Shown: positions 36,619 through 46,231 of the stretch, in pieces | How the letters are laid out: each line of letters begins with the position of its first letter | Position numbering within the stretch: position 1 is the stretch's first letter | Assembly (NCBI GenBank): GCA_900472605.1 | Contig: UCJD01000022.1 | Location: 49,481 to 113,480 of the forward strand | Direction: 5' to 3' | Length of the DNA stretch: 64,000 nt | Source: Hyphomicrobiales bacterium | Lineage (GTDB): Bacteria > Pseudomonadota > Alphaproteobacteria > Rhizobiales > Rhizobiaceae | Made by a program: the position numbers and the translations under genes | The notes under the pieces: generated by a model | Seen by the model: the letters and a program-made list of their open reading frames with translations, nothing else | The model's database searches: none | What the model was told of the DNA's origin: nothing

Positions 36619-36981
36619 TTAGCCGATGACTTCGTAGCAGACCTTGGCGGTGCCGGTGCTGACCATGCCGATATTGCTGGCTGCAGCGCGGGAAAGATCG
36701 AGAACGCGGCCGCGGATGAAGGGACCGCGATCGTTGATGCGGACGACGACGCTGCGACCGTTGTTGCGGTTGGTGACCTTGACCTTGGTGCCGAAGGCGA
36801 GCGAGCGGTGCGCGGCAGTATTGATGGTCGGGTTCATGCGTTCGCCGGAAGCGGTTTTGGAGTGAAGTGCGTACCACGACGCGCCACCGCAACCATTTGC
36901 AGCAAAACCTTCCATCGGAAGGATCGTAGAGCAGGCTGCTATAGTTGTGACGGCGATAATAGAACGACAGATTTTCTTCAA
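36619..36981 (-). CDS. rlpA: RlpA-like double-psi beta-barrel lytic transglycosylase
   Basis: Small exported protein (120 residues) with a signal peptide ([20 protein letters not shown]) and an RlpA-like double-psi beta-barrel domain. Key sequences are [40 protein letters not shown] and [20 protein letters not shown]. RlpA enzymes cut peptidoglycan lacking stem peptides at the septum; the C-terminal SPOR domain is absent here. The start is a TTG with GAGGGAC 8 bases upstream. A long AT-rich upstream region rich in inverted repeats precedes it. Confidence 0.93.
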   Translation of the reverse strand: MKKICRSIIAVTTIAACSTILPMEGFAANGCGGASWYALHSKTASGERMNPTINTAAHRSLAFGTKVKVTNRNNGRSVVVRINDRGPFIRGRVLDLSRAAASNIGMVSTGTAKVCYEVIG

Positions 36982-37133
36982 AACGGGGTGTCCCTCAACT
37001 GTTAAACCTTCGCCTTGTGGGCGGCGGGGGCTTAAACCGGTCGAAAAGTGGCAGAAAAGTGCCCCGAATGATCACGGAATGTTACTTTATGAAATATATG
37101 TGATGAGCCGGCGAAATGATTCGAATGGTCGTC

Positions 37134-37363
37134 AAGCGCTTTCGAATGAAAAAAGCGCAATTGAATCAAGTAAAATTAGAACTTTTTTTGCGGGAAGCCG
37201 TTCACGACTCCCGTGATCACAAAAATCACGAAAATAATTTTGCGCGAGCGTCATAATTCTCGCCCCATTTGGGCAATTTCCAAGGCTTCCGCCCAAATTT
37301 TGCGCCAAATTTTAACGAAATATGCCGGGAGTAGGAATTTCCTACCAATTCATCGCATGCGAT
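37134..37363. repeat. AT-rich gap with a cluster of inverted repeats
   Basis: The 406-base gap 36982-37387, the upstream region of rlpA, has no credible gene and is much more AT-rich than its surroundings. It contains an 8-bp palindrome AAGCGCTT (37134) opening a stem GCGCTTT / AAAGCGC (to 37158), CGTGAT / ATCACG (37212-37230), ATTTGGGC / GCCCAAAT (37267-37298), GTAGGAA-T-TTCCTAC (37331-37345) and ATCGCATGCGAT (37352-37363). These could be binding sites, small RNA folds or terminators; I cannot tell which. Confidence 0.45.
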
Positions 37364-37387
37364 ATGGCGCTACCAGGGGCGCGTAGC

Positions 37388-38260
37388 TCAGCCGCGCCAG
37401 CGCTCGTTCTGCAACAACTGCGCGAGTGACTGCGGGTAGGTGGGGAACGCAAAGCTGAAGCCGGCGGCCTTCAGCTTGGCGTTCGAAACGCGCTTGTTCT
37501 CGCCATAAAAGGAGCGCGCCATCGGCGTCAGTTCGGCCGTTTCGAAGGCCTGTTCCGGCGGCGGCTCGACGCCCATAAGGCGGGCCGCTTCGACGATGAC
37601 ATCCTGCGGCGGGCCGGGGCGGTCGTCGGTGACATTGTAGATGCGGCCAAGCTTGCGGTCTGCAAGAAACCGCGCGCTGGCGCCGATATCCTCGACGCGG
37701 ATCCGGTTGAACACCTGATCCTTCTTGATCAGCCGCCGCGCTGTGCCACGCGTCAGATTGACGAAGGCATTGCGGCCCGGTCCGTAGATGCCGGACAGGC
37801 GCAGCACCGCTGCGGGAATGCCGATCCGCTCGCCGATCGCAATCCACGCCGCCTCCGCTTCCAGGCGCTCCTTGGAGCGGCCCGAGACAGGAACGCAAGG
37901 CGTATCCTCGCTCACCCAATTGCCCCCGTGGTCGCCATAGACACCGACGGTCGAGAGATAGCCGATCCAGGAGAGCTCGGGCAAAAGGGTTTCGATGCGC
38001 TCGCCGGCAAGCTTCAGCACTGGGTCGCCCGCCTCGCGCGGCGCGATCGATTGCACCAGATGCGTGGCCGAGCGCATGGCTTCGATAAGCGTCGCGTCGA
38101 GCGTCTCGCCGTCGAACACGAAGGCCTCGATGCCCTCCGTTCTCAGCGCCACCGCCTTCTCGTCCGAGCGCGTCGTGCCGGAAACGCGGAACCCCTCGGC
38201 CATGAACGCCTTGGCGATAGCGGTGCCGGAGTAGCCGCAACCGAAAATCACAAGATGCAT
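37388..38260 (-). CDS. NAD(P)-binding epimerase/reductase, YeeZ-like
   Basis: Extended SDR-like Rossmann protein of 290 residues. [20 protein letters not shown] holds the nucleotide-binding G-x-G-x-x-G. The middle YLSTVGVYGDHGGNWVSEDT has a Y followed by no standard Y-x3-K active site, as in YeeZ relatives. RLSGIYGPGRNAFVNLTRGT is a typical extended-SDR substrate stretch. ATG at 38260 shares a base with the queG stop (TGATG), so the two are coupled. The substrate is unknown. Confidence 0.9.
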   Translation of the reverse strand: MHLVIFGCGYSGTAIAKAFMAEGFRVSGTTRSDEKAVALRTEGIEAFVFDGETLDATLIEAMRSATHLVQSIAPREAGDPVLKLAGERIETLLPELSWIGYLSTVGVYGDHGGNWVSEDTPCVPVSGRSKERLEAEAAWIAIGERIGIPAAVLRLSGIYGPGRNAFVNLTRGTARRLIKKDQVFNRIRVEDIGASARFLADRKLGRIYNVTDDRPGPPQDVIVEAARLMGVEPPPEQAFETAELTPMARSFYGENKRVSNAKLKAAGFSFAFPTYPQSLAQLLQNERWRG

Positions 38261-39420
38261 CACGCCGCTCCCGCCAGTCTCCATTCGTTCAGCACATCGC
38301 TGTCCGACTCATCCTGAGGCCTTTGTGCCGCAAAGCGCTGGAATTCGCCAGCCTCCATCAGCCGCGACAGCGCCCATATCGCCATGGCGCGCACCACGGG
38401 AGAGGCGTCGGCGGAAAGCGAGAGGCAGGCGTCGAGGAACCGGCGATCGCCGGAATTGCCGGCCGCGATCAAAACGTTGCGCACGAAGCGGTCGCGGCCG
38501 ATGCGCTTGACCGGAGAGCCGCTGAAGAAGCTGCGGAAACTGGGATCGTCGAGCGAAAGCAGCGCGGCGATGTCAGGCTCCTGCAAATCCTCGCGTGCCT
38601 TCAGCTTTATCTCCGAGGCGGCGCTGGCGAACTTGTTCCACGGGCAGGCGGCCAGACAGTCGTCGCAGCCATAGATGCGGTTGCCGATCAGCGGCCGGAT
38701 GGCTGGATCGATCGGCCCCTTGTGCTCGATCGTCAGATAAGAGATGCAGCGCCGCGCGTCGATCTGATAGGGCGCCGGAAAGGCTGCCGTCGGACAGGCG
38801 TCAAGACAAGCGCGGCACGAGCCGCAATGATCCATCTCGGGCGCGTCTATCAAGAGGTCGGCCGTGGTGAACATCGAGCCGAGAAACAGCCAGGAGCCAT
38901 GCGCGCGGCTGACGAGATTGGTGTGCTTGCCCTGCCAGCCAAGCCCGGCCGCCGCCGCCAGCGGCTTTTCCATGACGGGCGCGGTATCGACGAACACTTT
39001 CACGTCTTCGCCAGCGCGCGCGGCAAACCGCGTGGCGATCTCCTTCAGGCGGCCCTTGATGATATCGTGATAATCGCGGTTGCGCGCATAGACCGAGATC
39101 GCCGCCTTGTCCGGTTTCTCAAGAATGCCGCGCGGGTCTTCCTCGGGCCCATAGTTCAGCGCGAAGACGACGACAGACTGCACATCGCTCCACAGCGTAC
39201 GCGGGTCGCCGCGCCGCTCGCGGGTTTCGGCCATCCATTCCATCGTTCCATGCCTGTTGGCATCGATGAACTCACCGAGACGTGCCTTCGCTTCGGGAAT
39301 GCTGTCCGGCCGCGTGATCCGACAGAGGTCGAAGCCGAGCGCCTGCGCTTCCGCCTTCACGAAGGCGGTGAGGGTTCGGCGGCGCTTGTCTTCCTTGCTC
39401 TCGGTCATGCGTTCGGGCAT
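38260..39420 (-). CDS. queG: Epoxyqueuosine reductase
   Basis: Final enzyme of queuosine synthesis, reducing epoxyqueuosine in tRNA anticodons with cobalamin and two 4Fe-4S clusters. The 386-residue protein has the QueG N-terminal domain, [20 protein letters not shown] with the active-site Asp, and cluster sites [16 protein letters not shown] and [20 protein letters not shown]-like C terminus is partly present ([20 protein letters not shown]). ATG at 39420 gives the usual length; ATG at 39408 is possible. It follows the GST gene by 11 bases. Confidence 0.96.
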   Translation of the reverse strand: MPERMTESKEDKRRRTLTAFVKAEAQALGFDLCRITRPDSIPEAKARLGEFIDANRHGTMEWMAETRERRGDPRTLWSDVQSVVVFALNYGPEEDPRGILEKPDKAAISVYARNRDYHDIIKGRLKEIATRFAARAGEDVKVFVDTAPVMEKPLAAAAGLGWQGKHTNLVSRAHGSWLFLGSMFTTADLLIDAPEMDHCGSCRACLDACPTAAFPAPYQIDARRCISYLTIEHKGPIDPAIRPLIGNRIYGCDDCLAACPWNKFASAASEIKLKAREDLQEPDIAALLSLDDPSFRSFFSGSPVKRIGRDRFVRNVLIAAGNSGDRRFLDACLSLSADASPVVRAMAIWALSRLMEAGEFQRFAAQRPQDESDSDVLNEWRLAGAA

Positions 39421-39431
39421 GCGAGGCCCCG

Positions 39432-40124
39432 TCAGAAATCCAGGTCGGCGTAGTGCGAAACAGGGGTCAGGCCGCGCACACGCTCGGTCAGCAGCGGGCG
39501 GAACGACGGACGCGACTTGATGCGCTGGTACCATTCCTTGACGACGGGCGATTCCGACCAGTCGATCTCGCCGAGATAGTCGAGAATGGAGACCGAGGAC
39601 GCAGCCGCCAGATCGGCATAGCTCATCCGGTCACCCGCCAGCCACTGGCGCGATCCGGAAAGCCACGTCAGGTACTTCATGTGCTGGCGGATATTGGCGC
39701 GCGCCGTGCGCAGGATCTTCGAATCCGGCGCCCCACCGCCCTGATCGGCCGTCATCTGCAGCTTGTAGACGCGCTCGCGCGCCAGCGGACGGGTCACGTC
39801 GGTTTCCATCTTGACCATGAACCACTCGGTCAGCCGCCTGATTTCGGCACGCTGGAACGGGTCCTCGGCCAAAAGCCGGCGGTCACGCTTCAGTACACCG
39901 TGCGTCTCGTCGAGATATTCGGAGATCACGGTGGACCCACAGAGCGCGCGCATGCTGTCGTCGACATAGACGGGCAGGGTGCCGGCCGGGTTGAGCGCCA
40001 GGAAATCCCGGCGCTTCTCCCAGGTCTGCTCTTCGATCAGGTCCGCCTGATAGCCGTACTCGGTCAGGATCAACCGGACGAAGCGTGATGCGGATGACAT
40101 GGGGTGGTGATAGAGCGTGGGCAT
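39432..40124 (-). CDS. Glutathione S-transferase family protein
   Basis: GST-fold protein of 230 residues. The thioredoxin-like N domain ([20 protein letters not shown], then [13 protein letters not shown] with the cis-Pro) is followed by an all-helical domain. The C-terminal [20 protein letters not shown] contains the N-capping motif. It probably conjugates or reduces with glutathione, and the substrate is unknown. ATG at 40124 is chosen as the family-like start. Likely co-transcribed with queG. Confidence 0.93.
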   Translation of the reverse strand: MPTLYHHPMSSASRFVRLILTEYGYQADLIEEQTWEKRRDFLALNPAGTLPVYVDDSMRALCGSTVISEYLDETHGVLKRDRRLLAEDPFQRAEIRRLTEWFMVKMETDVTRPLARERVYKLQMTADQGGGAPDSKILRTARANIRQHMKYLTWLSGSRQWLAGDRMSYADLAAASSVSILDYLGEIDWSESPVVKEWYQRIKSRPSFRPLLTERVRGLTPVSHYADLDF

Positions 40125-40402
40125 CGAGACTCGGATTTTTTTGATGGCTGGGGGCACGTCGCAAGGACGCGGTGATTATAGCGCCCTAGTCATGACTCAT
40201 TCGTTGAAGCTATAGAAGTTTGGCCCCTCCAACACAAGCGAGTCGGGCCGACCGAAACCCCGACGAAGGAAATCGACCTCGCCCAAAAATCGCCGACAAC
40301 CGATCAGAGGTTCTCGTCGCATCCTCGTCCGGTGAAATTTGATGCCGTTCCCCCAGCGGCGCAGCGCAATTCACGTCCGACCGAACCACACAGCGGAGAC
40401 AA

Positions 40403-41203
40403 TTGATGGATTACATAAACGCGATAATCCTAGGCATAGTCGAAGGCATTACCGAGTTTCTACCGATTTCAAGCACCGGCCACCTCATCATTGCCGAGCA
40501 ATGGCTCGGCCACCGGTCTGATCTTTTCAATATCGTCATTCAGGCAGGCGCGATCCTCGCCGTCACCATCATCTACTGGCGCCGTATCATGACGCTGCTG
40601 CTCGGCTGGCAGGATCCCGAAAACCGCGCCTATCTCGGCAAGCTCATCCTCGCCTTTCTGATCACCGCCGTCCTCGGCCTCATTGTCAAGAAGCTCGGCT
40701 TCGAGCTGCCGAGCACCGCAACCCCGATCGCCTGGGCGCTGATCATCGGCGGTATCTGGATGATGGTTGCCGAATGGCTTGCCGCGCGCCGTCCGCCACA
40801 CAAGGAGATCACCTGGCTGGTCGCCATCCTTGTTGGTATCGCGCAGGTCGTCGCCGGCGTGTTTCCTGGCACCTCGCGTTCGGCGTCCACGATTTTCGTC
40901 GCCATGCTCGCCGGCACAGGCAACCGCGCGGCCGCCACGGAATTCGCGTTCCTCGTCGGTATCCCGACCATGTATGCGGCAAGCGCCTATGAATTGCTGA
41001 AGACGTTCAAGGATGGTGGCGCGGCCAATGAAGACTGGACCGCTCTCGGCATCGCCTTCGTCGTGTCGACGATCGTTGCCTTCGTCGCCGTCAAATGGCT
41101 GCTCTCCTATATCCAGAGCAACAAGTTCACGGCCTTCGCGATCTACCGCATCATTCTCGGCGCCATCCTGCTGGGCATGGCATCGGTCGGCATGATCGCC
41201 TGA
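40403..41203 (+). CDS. uppP: Undecaprenyl-diphosphate phosphatase
   Basis: Inner-membrane phosphatase of 266 residues that recycles undecaprenyl diphosphate for cell-wall and glycan synthesis and gives bacitracin tolerance. The two consensus regions are complete: EGITEFLPISSTGHLIIAEQ (about 14-33) and VFPGTSRSASTIFVAMLAG (about 152-170). Multiple transmembrane segments follow. Length is normal. It is a single-gene unit ending at a strong terminator. Confidence 0.97.
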   Translation: MMDYINAIILGIVEGITEFLPISSTGHLIIAEQWLGHRSDLFNIVIQAGAILAVTIIYWRRIMTLLLGWQDPENRAYLGKLILAFLITAVLGLIVKKLGFELPSTATPIAWALIIGGIWMMVAEWLAARRPPHKEITWLVAILVGIAQVVAGVFPGTSRSASTIFVAMLAGTGNRAAATEFAFLVGIPTMYAASAYELLKTFKDGGAANEDWTALGIAFVVSTIVAFVAVKWLLSYIQSNKFTAFAIYRIILGAILLGMASVGMIA

Positions 41204-41233
41204 TCGGGATGCAAAGCTCCCCAACCAAAAAAG

Positions 41234-41265
41234 AAACCGGCGTCTTGGGGCGCCGGTTTTTCTTT
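41234..41265 (+). terminator. Rho-independent terminator of uppP
   Basis: Perfect 9-bp stem AAACCGGCG / CGCCGGTTT with an 8-base loop, followed by T-rich sequence (TTTCTTTT), 30 bases after the uppP stop. A classic intrinsic terminator; its mirror image could also serve the small gene on the other strand. Confidence 0.85.
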
Positions 41266-41414
41266 TACCTGAGAGCTGCGGTTTCGCAGGGGTCGACGCC
41301 ATAGGCCGGCGAGCATTCGCCCTTCACGGCAGCGACCGAACCGGGCGCCACGAAAGAACCAGCCAGAATCACCAGCGCCGCGGAAGCAAAAAGCAGCGCA
41401 ATTGACCTACCCAT
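41265..41414 (-). CDS. Small exported peptide
   Basis: A 49-residue open frame with a convincing signal peptide (MGRSIALLFASAALVILAGS, cut near VAA) and a mature peptide of about 17-20 residues holding two Cys (GECSPAYGVDPCETAALR). AAAGG lies 8 bases before the ATG. Its stop overlaps the uppP terminator by a base. Codon use is normal. I know no family; short secreted peptides of this kind are usually unannotated. Coding status is likely but unproven. Confidence 0.6.
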   Translation of the reverse strand: MGRSIALLFASAALVILAGSFVAPGSVAAVKGECSPAYGVDPCETAALR

Positions 41415-41698
41415 CGAAGTAACCTTTCAAGTCGTTAAAGCGCGCCATTGAAGGCGCTGAGTCCAAGCACAGACGCGCGGGGTGTGTAGTCAGAGGAATG
41501 GGAAATAGCAATAAATGTTCCTGCTAAATTTCCTGTTAATTCCGCTAAACTTTTCATGCGACTTTTATGCAACGCTCGTCCGTGCATAACCCCTTAAAAG
41601 CCCGCCGTTGAGCCTGTTTTTTAACCCCTGCCTCCAAACGCACAGCGCCGCCCGCGAGGTTCCACGAGCGGCGTTGACATAAGAAAACTGGCGATGGT

Positions 41699-42679
41699 TC
41701 AGGCGGCCTTGCCGGTGTTGGTGTACTGGCCCTGCGGGCGGAACTGCACGAGGTAGCTGTCGATGACGGAGCTTACCATCGTCGGCGTGACGCCGATGTC
41801 CTTCAGCGTCCGGCCGTCCGCTTCCGCTTCCTTGGAAACGACGTTGTCCTTCTTCAGGAGCTTCACCTGGTCGGAGGTGATCGGCGGGGCGATCAGCGGG
41901 ATCAGCGAGGCGACGCTGCCGATCAGCGAGGCAACACCGAAGGGAAGCGAGACCAGCGGGTTCGTGCGCGCGGTCGACTTCAGCACCGCTTCGAGACACT
42001 GGCGGAACGTCAGCACTTCGGGGCCGCCGAGTTCATAGATCTTGCCGCCCGCAACCTTGCCCTCGACGGCCTTCGCCACCGCCTCGGCGACATCCATGAC
42101 ATAGACCGGCTGCAGCTTCGTCTTGCCGCCACCGATCAATGGCAGAACCGGCGCCGAGCGCGCCATGCCGGCAAACTTGTTGAAGAAGTTGTCTTCCGGG
42201 CCGAACACGATCGACGGACGATAGATGATCGCGTCGGGTGCCACAGAATGGATGGCAGCTTCAGCGCGGCCCTTGGTGCGGGCGTAGGAGGAATCGGACG
42301 AGGCGTTGGCGCCGATCGCCGAAATGTGGACCAGCTTGGCGCCGGCGCCGCGCGCGGCTTCGGCCACGGCCCGACCGCCGAATTCCTGCACTGCCTCAAA
42401 CGAGTTGCGGCCGCTTTCGAACAGGATCCCGACGCAGTTGACGACATAGGACGCGCCTTCGACGGCACGGTCGATCGACTGGCGGTAGCGCAGGTTGGCC
42501 TGCACGAAGGAAATCTGGCCGACATTGCCGAGCGGCTGCAGGAAACCGGCGAGATCGGGGCGGCGCACGGCGACCCGGATGCGGTAGCCGCGCTTGGCCA
42601 GCGCGCGTACGACATGCCTGCCAACGAAGCCGGAGCCTCCGAACACGGTGACGAGTGGCGGCAGGTTGGCAAGGGTCAT
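41699..42679 (-). CDS. Complex I NDUFA9-family NAD(P)-binding protein
   Basis: Atypical SDR protein of 326 residues, homologous to the mitochondrial complex I subunit NDUFA9. TVFGGSGFVGRHVVRALAKR gives the nucleotide-binding motif, and IHSVAPDAIIYRPSIVFGPE and the segment FRQCLEAVLKSTART are family-like. Alphaproteobacterial members may associate with complex I or handle quinones. GAGGAA precedes the ATG. It heads no clear operon; the DUF1330 gene lies 109 bases upstream on the same strand. Confidence 0.93.
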   Translation of the reverse strand: MTLANLPPLVTVFGGSGFVGRHVVRALAKRGYRIRVAVRRPDLAGFLQPLGNVGQISFVQANLRYRQSIDRAVEGASYVVNCVGILFESGRNSFEAVQEFGGRAVAEAARGAGAKLVHISAIGANASSDSSYARTKGRAEAAIHSVAPDAIIYRPSIVFGPEDNFFNKFAGMARSAPVLPLIGGGKTKLQPVYVMDVAEAVAKAVEGKVAGGKIYELGGPEVLTFRQCLEAVLKSTARTNPLVSLPFGVASLIGSVASLIPLIAPPITSDQVKLLKKDNVVSKEAEADGRTLKDIGVTPTMVSSVIDSYLVQFRPQGQYTNTGKAA

Positions 42680-42788
42680 GGCAGGTTCCTCGGGAAGCTG
42701 ATTTGGATGGTGGTTGCTCTCGTCTTAGCCCAATCGGGGTGCGACGAAAAGACCTATCACGCCAGCGCTTTCACGAGTTTGATTTCGC

Positions 42789-43076
42789 TCAAACGCCTTC
42801 GACGACAACCATTTCCGCGTCGGCCACTTCCTGACGGATCTTCGCGGCGATCTGGTATTCCGGCGAGTTGTAGCAATCGACCGCATGCTGCATCGAGGGG
42901 AACTCGATGACGACATTGCGCGCCCTGGCCTTGCCCTCAAGTTCGGTCAGCGCCCCGCCGCGGGCGAGGAAATTGGCGCCGTATTTCTCGAAGGCCGGCT
43001 TGGCGGCGGCGACATAATCCTTATAGCGCGCGGTATCACGCACATCCACGCGAGCGATCCAGTATCCCTTGGCCAT
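42789..43076 (-). CDS. DUF1330 protein
   Basis: Dimeric ferredoxin-like alpha+beta barrel protein of 95 residues. MAKGYWIARVDVRDTARYKD at the start and VVIEFPSMQHAVDCYNSPEY are the DUF1330 hallmarks. A strong GGGAGG lies before the ATG. The function is unknown. It follows pyrF by 32 bases on the same strand, so it may be co-transcribed with it. Confidence 0.93.
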   Translation of the reverse strand: MAKGYWIARVDVRDTARYKDYVAAAKPAFEKYGANFLARGGALTELEGKARARNVVIEFPSMQHAVDCYNSPEYQIAAKIRQEVADAEMVVVEGV

Positions 43077-43108
43077 GGTTTTTCCTCCCTGAATGTCTTG
43101 TCTTCGGA

Positions 43109-43816
43109 TTAGCGGTTGGCGGGCCAGAGCGCGCTGACCATCTCGTCCAGAATGGCCTTCGCAGCCTGCTGGGGTTCCGGCGCCTTGACGATCGGCCGGC
43201 CGACGACGAGATGCGTCGATCCGGCGCGCAACGCGTCATAAGGCGTCATCACCCGCTTTTGGTCGCCGTGGTCGCTGCCGCTCGGGCGAATGCCCGGGGT
43301 GACGATCGCCATGTCAGGGCCGACGATTTCGCGCACGACAGCAGATTCCTCCGCCGAGCAGACGATGCCACCCATGCCGGCTTCACGCGCCTGTTCGGCG
43401 CGCTTCAGCACCAGTGAGCGCGGATCGCCGCTATAGCCGGCCTCGGTGAGGTCGGCCTCGTCCATCGAGGTCAGAACGGTGACGCCGAGCAGGCAGAGCC
43501 CGGATCCCTTGGCGGCCTCGACGGCGGCGCGCATCGCCTTCGGATAGGCATGCAGCGTCAGCATCGACATGCCCATCTTGGCGATGTTCTCGACACCGGA
43601 GGCAACTGTGTTGTCGATGTCGAGCAGCTTCATGTCGAGGAAGACTTTCTTGCCGTCTTTGGCAAGGTCTCGGGCGAATTCCAGGCCGCCGGCAAACACC
43701 AGCTGGTAGCCGATCTTGTAGAAGGAGACGGTGTCGCCGAGCGTCGCGACCATCTTTTCGGCTTCACCGAGTGTTGGAACATCCAGTCCGACGATCAACC
43801 GTTCGCGCGCGTCCAT
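43109..43816 (-). CDS. pyrF: Orotidine 5'-phosphate decarboxylase
   Basis: Last step of UMP synthesis, decarboxylating OMP (235 residues, TIM barrel). [20 protein letters not shown] begins the fold, and the catalytic tetrad is in [20 protein letters not shown] (Asp-x-Lys-x-x-D-I). The phosphate-binding end is [21 protein letters not shown] at 43816 lies just after the stop of the upstream phosphatase-like gene (one base between), showing coupling. Confidence 0.97.
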   Translation of the reverse strand: MDARERLIVGLDVPTLGEAEKMVATLGDTVSFYKIGYQLVFAGGLEFARDLAKDGKKVFLDMKLLDIDNTVASGVENIAKMGMSMLTLHAYPKAMRAAVEAAKGSGLCLLGVTVLTSMDEADLTEAGYSGDPRSLVLKRAEQAREAGMGGIVCSAEESAVVREIVGPDMAIVTPGIRPSGSDHGDQKRVMTPYDALRAGSTHLVVGRPIVKAPEPQQAAKAILDEMVSALWPANR

Positions 43817-43817
43817 C

Positions 43818-44405
43818 TCACATCCATCCCTGCCAGTCTTCGATAGGCGTCCAGTCGCATGATAGGCGCCGATCTGCAAGACGGAAACAATAGAGATTGC
43901 CGCCGCCCGCGGGCTGGTCGCGATCGCGTCCGATCGGCCGCCCCTGAAGGTGACACTTCAACAACGTGCCGACGCCGCCATGGCCGACGAATGCGATCGG
44001 CCGGCCGGTATCATGCGTGGAGAGAATGCGCTCGACGCTGGAAACGATCCTGCGCTGCGCATCGATCGCCCGCTCCCATCCGTTGAAGCTCTCGTCAGGA
44101 TTGGCAAAGAACCAGTCCGCCGCCTTCTCGAATTCTGATGGAGGCAGGAAGCCTGTCGCGGACCGGTCGTTCTCGTGCATGTCCTCGACGATCTCGACGG
44201 AAACGCCGGAGGGGACAGCCAAAATGGCGGCAGTCTCGATCGCCTTGGTCTCGTCGCTGCTGACGATGCGCTCGAGTAGCAAGGCCCATGGTTTATCCGC
44301 AGCCAGTCGCGCCCGTGCCGCGCCGACATCCGACAATCCCCATTTCGGGACCGGGACGGCGGCGTCGATCTTGACCTGCGGGTGGGTGATATAGAGACCG
44401 AACAC
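43818..44405 (-). CDS. Histidine-phosphatase-like protein with degenerate RHG motif
   Basis: Phosphoglycerate-mutase-like protein of 195 residues. The canonical N-terminal R-H-G reads ITHPQVKID, so the nucleophilic His is kept but the preceding Arg is Thr. The second His is present in [20 protein letters not shown], and an acidic site may be [15 protein letters not shown]. Loss of the Arg makes normal phosphatase activity doubtful. GTG start with GAGG upstream. It sits between pmtA and pyrF with one-base gaps on both sides, so it belongs to that operon. The role is unknown. Confidence 0.85.
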   Translation of the reverse strand: MFGLYITHPQVKIDAAVPVPKWGLSDVGAARARLAADKPWALLLERIVSSDETKAIETAAILAVPSGVSVEIVEDMHENDRSATGFLPPSEFEKAADWFFANPDESFNGWERAIDAQRRIVSSVERILSTHDTGRPIAFVGHGGVGTLLKCHLQGRPIGRDRDQPAGGGNLYCFRLADRRLSCDWTPIEDWQGWM

Positions 44406-44406
44406 G

Positions 44407-45003
44407 TCAGCCTCGGCGGTAGATCCAGAGCTGCGCCGGCGGAATGTTGCGGACGATGAAGTCGAAGTGCTGGATATGGTAGCGCTCCGGCCGCGCGATG
44501 ATCGGCGACACCGGGCCGTAGGAAATCTGCACGAAGGGGCGTCCTGCCGGCAGCCGGTCCAGCGCGCTTTCCAGCATGGCGATGCGCGCCTGCATCGGGA
44601 AGTTCAAAAGCGGCACGGCGGAAACGACGCTGTCGAACTTCTGCCCATCCATATGGGCAAGCGTCTTGTCGAGATTGAAAGCGTCGCCGTTGATGACGTT
44701 CACGCCGGGATAGAGCCGCACCAGATGTTCGTAGAAGTCGGTCGAATACTCGATCGCGACGAGGTTTTCCGGCTTCACGCCACGCTGCAGGATGGCCTTG
44801 GTGATGGCGCCGGTGCCGGGGCCGAGCTCGAGAACCGGCAGGCCGGAGTTCGGGTTGATGACGCTTGCCATCTTGCGCGCGGTGATCGACGACGTCGGCA
44901 CGATGGAGCCGACAGTCTTCGGCCCCTGCATCATCCCCTTGAAAAACCGGATCTCCTCGTCGAATTTCTTGCCCAGCCGTTCCTTGAGGCGCAAGCCACC
45001 CAT
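44407..45003 (-). CDS. pmtA: Phospholipid N-methyltransferase
   Basis: SAM-dependent enzyme of 198 residues that methylates phosphatidylethanolamine to phosphatidylcholine at the inner membrane. The N terminus RLKERLGKKFDEEIRFFKGM is almost identical in kind to the Sinorhizobium-type PmtA, with the SAM site LELGPGTGAITKAIL. VGSIVPTSSITARKMAS is also typical. AAGGAG precedes ATG 45003. Presence of this type points to Rhizobiaceae. It heads the cluster pmtA-phosphatase-pyrF. Confidence 0.93.
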   Translation of the reverse strand: MGGLRLKERLGKKFDEEIRFFKGMMQGPKTVGSIVPTSSITARKMASVINPNSGLPVLELGPGTGAITKAILQRGVKPENLVAIEYSTDFYEHLVRLYPGVNVINGDAFNLDKTLAHMDGQKFDSVVSAVPLLNFPMQARIAMLESALDRLPAGRPFVQISYGPVSPIIARPERYHIQHFDFIVRNIPPAQLWIYRRG

Positions 45004-45112
45004 GCCGTTCTCCTTCGTGCAGCACATGCTGCATGCTTATGTGCAGGCAATACGGCGCTAAAACAAGGCCGAGCGTCGCAATTGACAAAGTTTGAACGGC
45101 AAATGCGACGCG

Positions 45113-46231
45113 CTACACGCGCATCGGCATCAGCACGTACAGGGCGTCGTCACCGGCGGTGTCGCGAATGAGCGTCGGAGAGCCGGCATCGGCCAGAAGG
45201 AAGATGGCCGCATCGCCGGAAAGCTGCGCCGTGATGTCGAGCAGATACTTGGCGTTGAAGCCGATCTCCATGGCGTCGGCATCATAGCCGACGGCCACTT
45301 CTTCCGTGGCGCTGCCCGAATCGGGATTGTTGACGGTGAGCAGCAGCTGTCCGTCCGACAGCGCCAGCTTCACGGCGCGGCCGCGTTCCGACGAGATGGT
45401 CGAGACGCGGTCGACGGCCTGGGCGAAGCTCGTGCAATCGACGCGCATTTCCTTGTCGTTGCCGGTCGGGATGACGCGTTGGTAGTCGGGGAAGGTGCCG
45501 TCGATCAGCTTCGAGGTCATGACGATCGAGCCGATCGAAAGGCGGATCTTGGCGTCGGAGACTTCGACGGTGACCATCGCTTCCGGATTGTCGACCAGCT
45601 TCTGCAGCTCGCCGACCGTCTTGCGCGGAATGATGATGCCAGGCATGCCCTCGGAGCCCGAGGGAGCGTTGACGTCGGCGCGCGCCAGGCGGTGGCCGTC
45701 GGTGGCGACGGCGCGCAGCTTCAGGTCGCCTTCGCTTTCGATCGTGTGGAAGAAGATGCCGTTCAGATAGTAGCGGGTTTCTTCCGTCGAGATCGCGAAC
45801 TGGGTGCGATCGATCAACATCTTCAGATCCGTCGCCTTCAGCTTGAAGGTGTGCGTGAAGGTGCCGGCCGTCAGATCAGGGAAGTCGGATTCCGGAAGGC
45901 ACTGCAGCGAGAATTTCGAGCGGCCGGACTGAACCGTCATCGAGCCGCCATCCGTGCTGGTGGCGAGCAGCACTTCCGAGCCGTCGGAAAGCTTGCGCAC
46001 GATGTCGTAAAGAAGATGGGCGGGAACCGTGGTGGCGCCCGGCTGCTCGACATTGGCGGGCGTCGCTTCCGTCACTTCCAGATCGAGGTCGGTCGCCTTC
46101 ATGTCGAGGTTCTGGCCATCGGCGCGCAGCAGGATGTTCGACAGGATCGGGATCGTGTTGCGGCGTTCAACCACGCGGTGAACGTGGTTCAGCGACTTCA
46201 AAAGGTTGGACCGCTCAATAGTAATACGCAT
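45113..46231 (-). CDS. dnaN: DNA polymerase III beta sliding clamp
   Basis: Ring-shaped processivity clamp (372 residues) that tethers DNA polymerase III and binds many replication factors. Three repeated clamp domains are present; recognisable pieces are IERSNLLKSLNHVHRVVERR near the start and ALYVLMPMRV at the end, the typical P-M-R-x terminus. It is single, divergent from rsmI, and not next to dnaA or recF in the window. Confidence 0.97.
   Translation of the reverse strand: MRITIERSNLLKSLNHVHRVVERRNTIPILSNILLRADGQNLDMKATDLDLEVTEATPANVEQPGATTVPAHLLYDIVRKLSDGSEVLLATSTDGGSMTVQSGRSKFSLQCLPESDFPDLTAGTFTHTFKLKATDLKMLIDRTQFAISTEETRYYLNGIFFHTIESEGDLKLRAVATDGHRLARADVNAPSGSEGMPGIIIPRKTVGELQKLVDNPEAMVTVEVSDAKIRLSIGSIVMTSKLIDGTFPDYQRVIPTGNDKEMRVDCTSFAQAVDRVSTISSERGRAVKLALSDGQLLLTVNNPDSGSATEEVAVGYDADAMEIGFNAKYLLDITAQLSGDAAIFLLADAGSPTLIRDTAGDDALYVLMPMRV

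Noticed and set aside
40188..40197. 10-bp palindrome AGTCATGACT between the GST and uppP genes
   Set aside because: Short enough to arise by chance in a 278-base gap, with no known regulator to match it.
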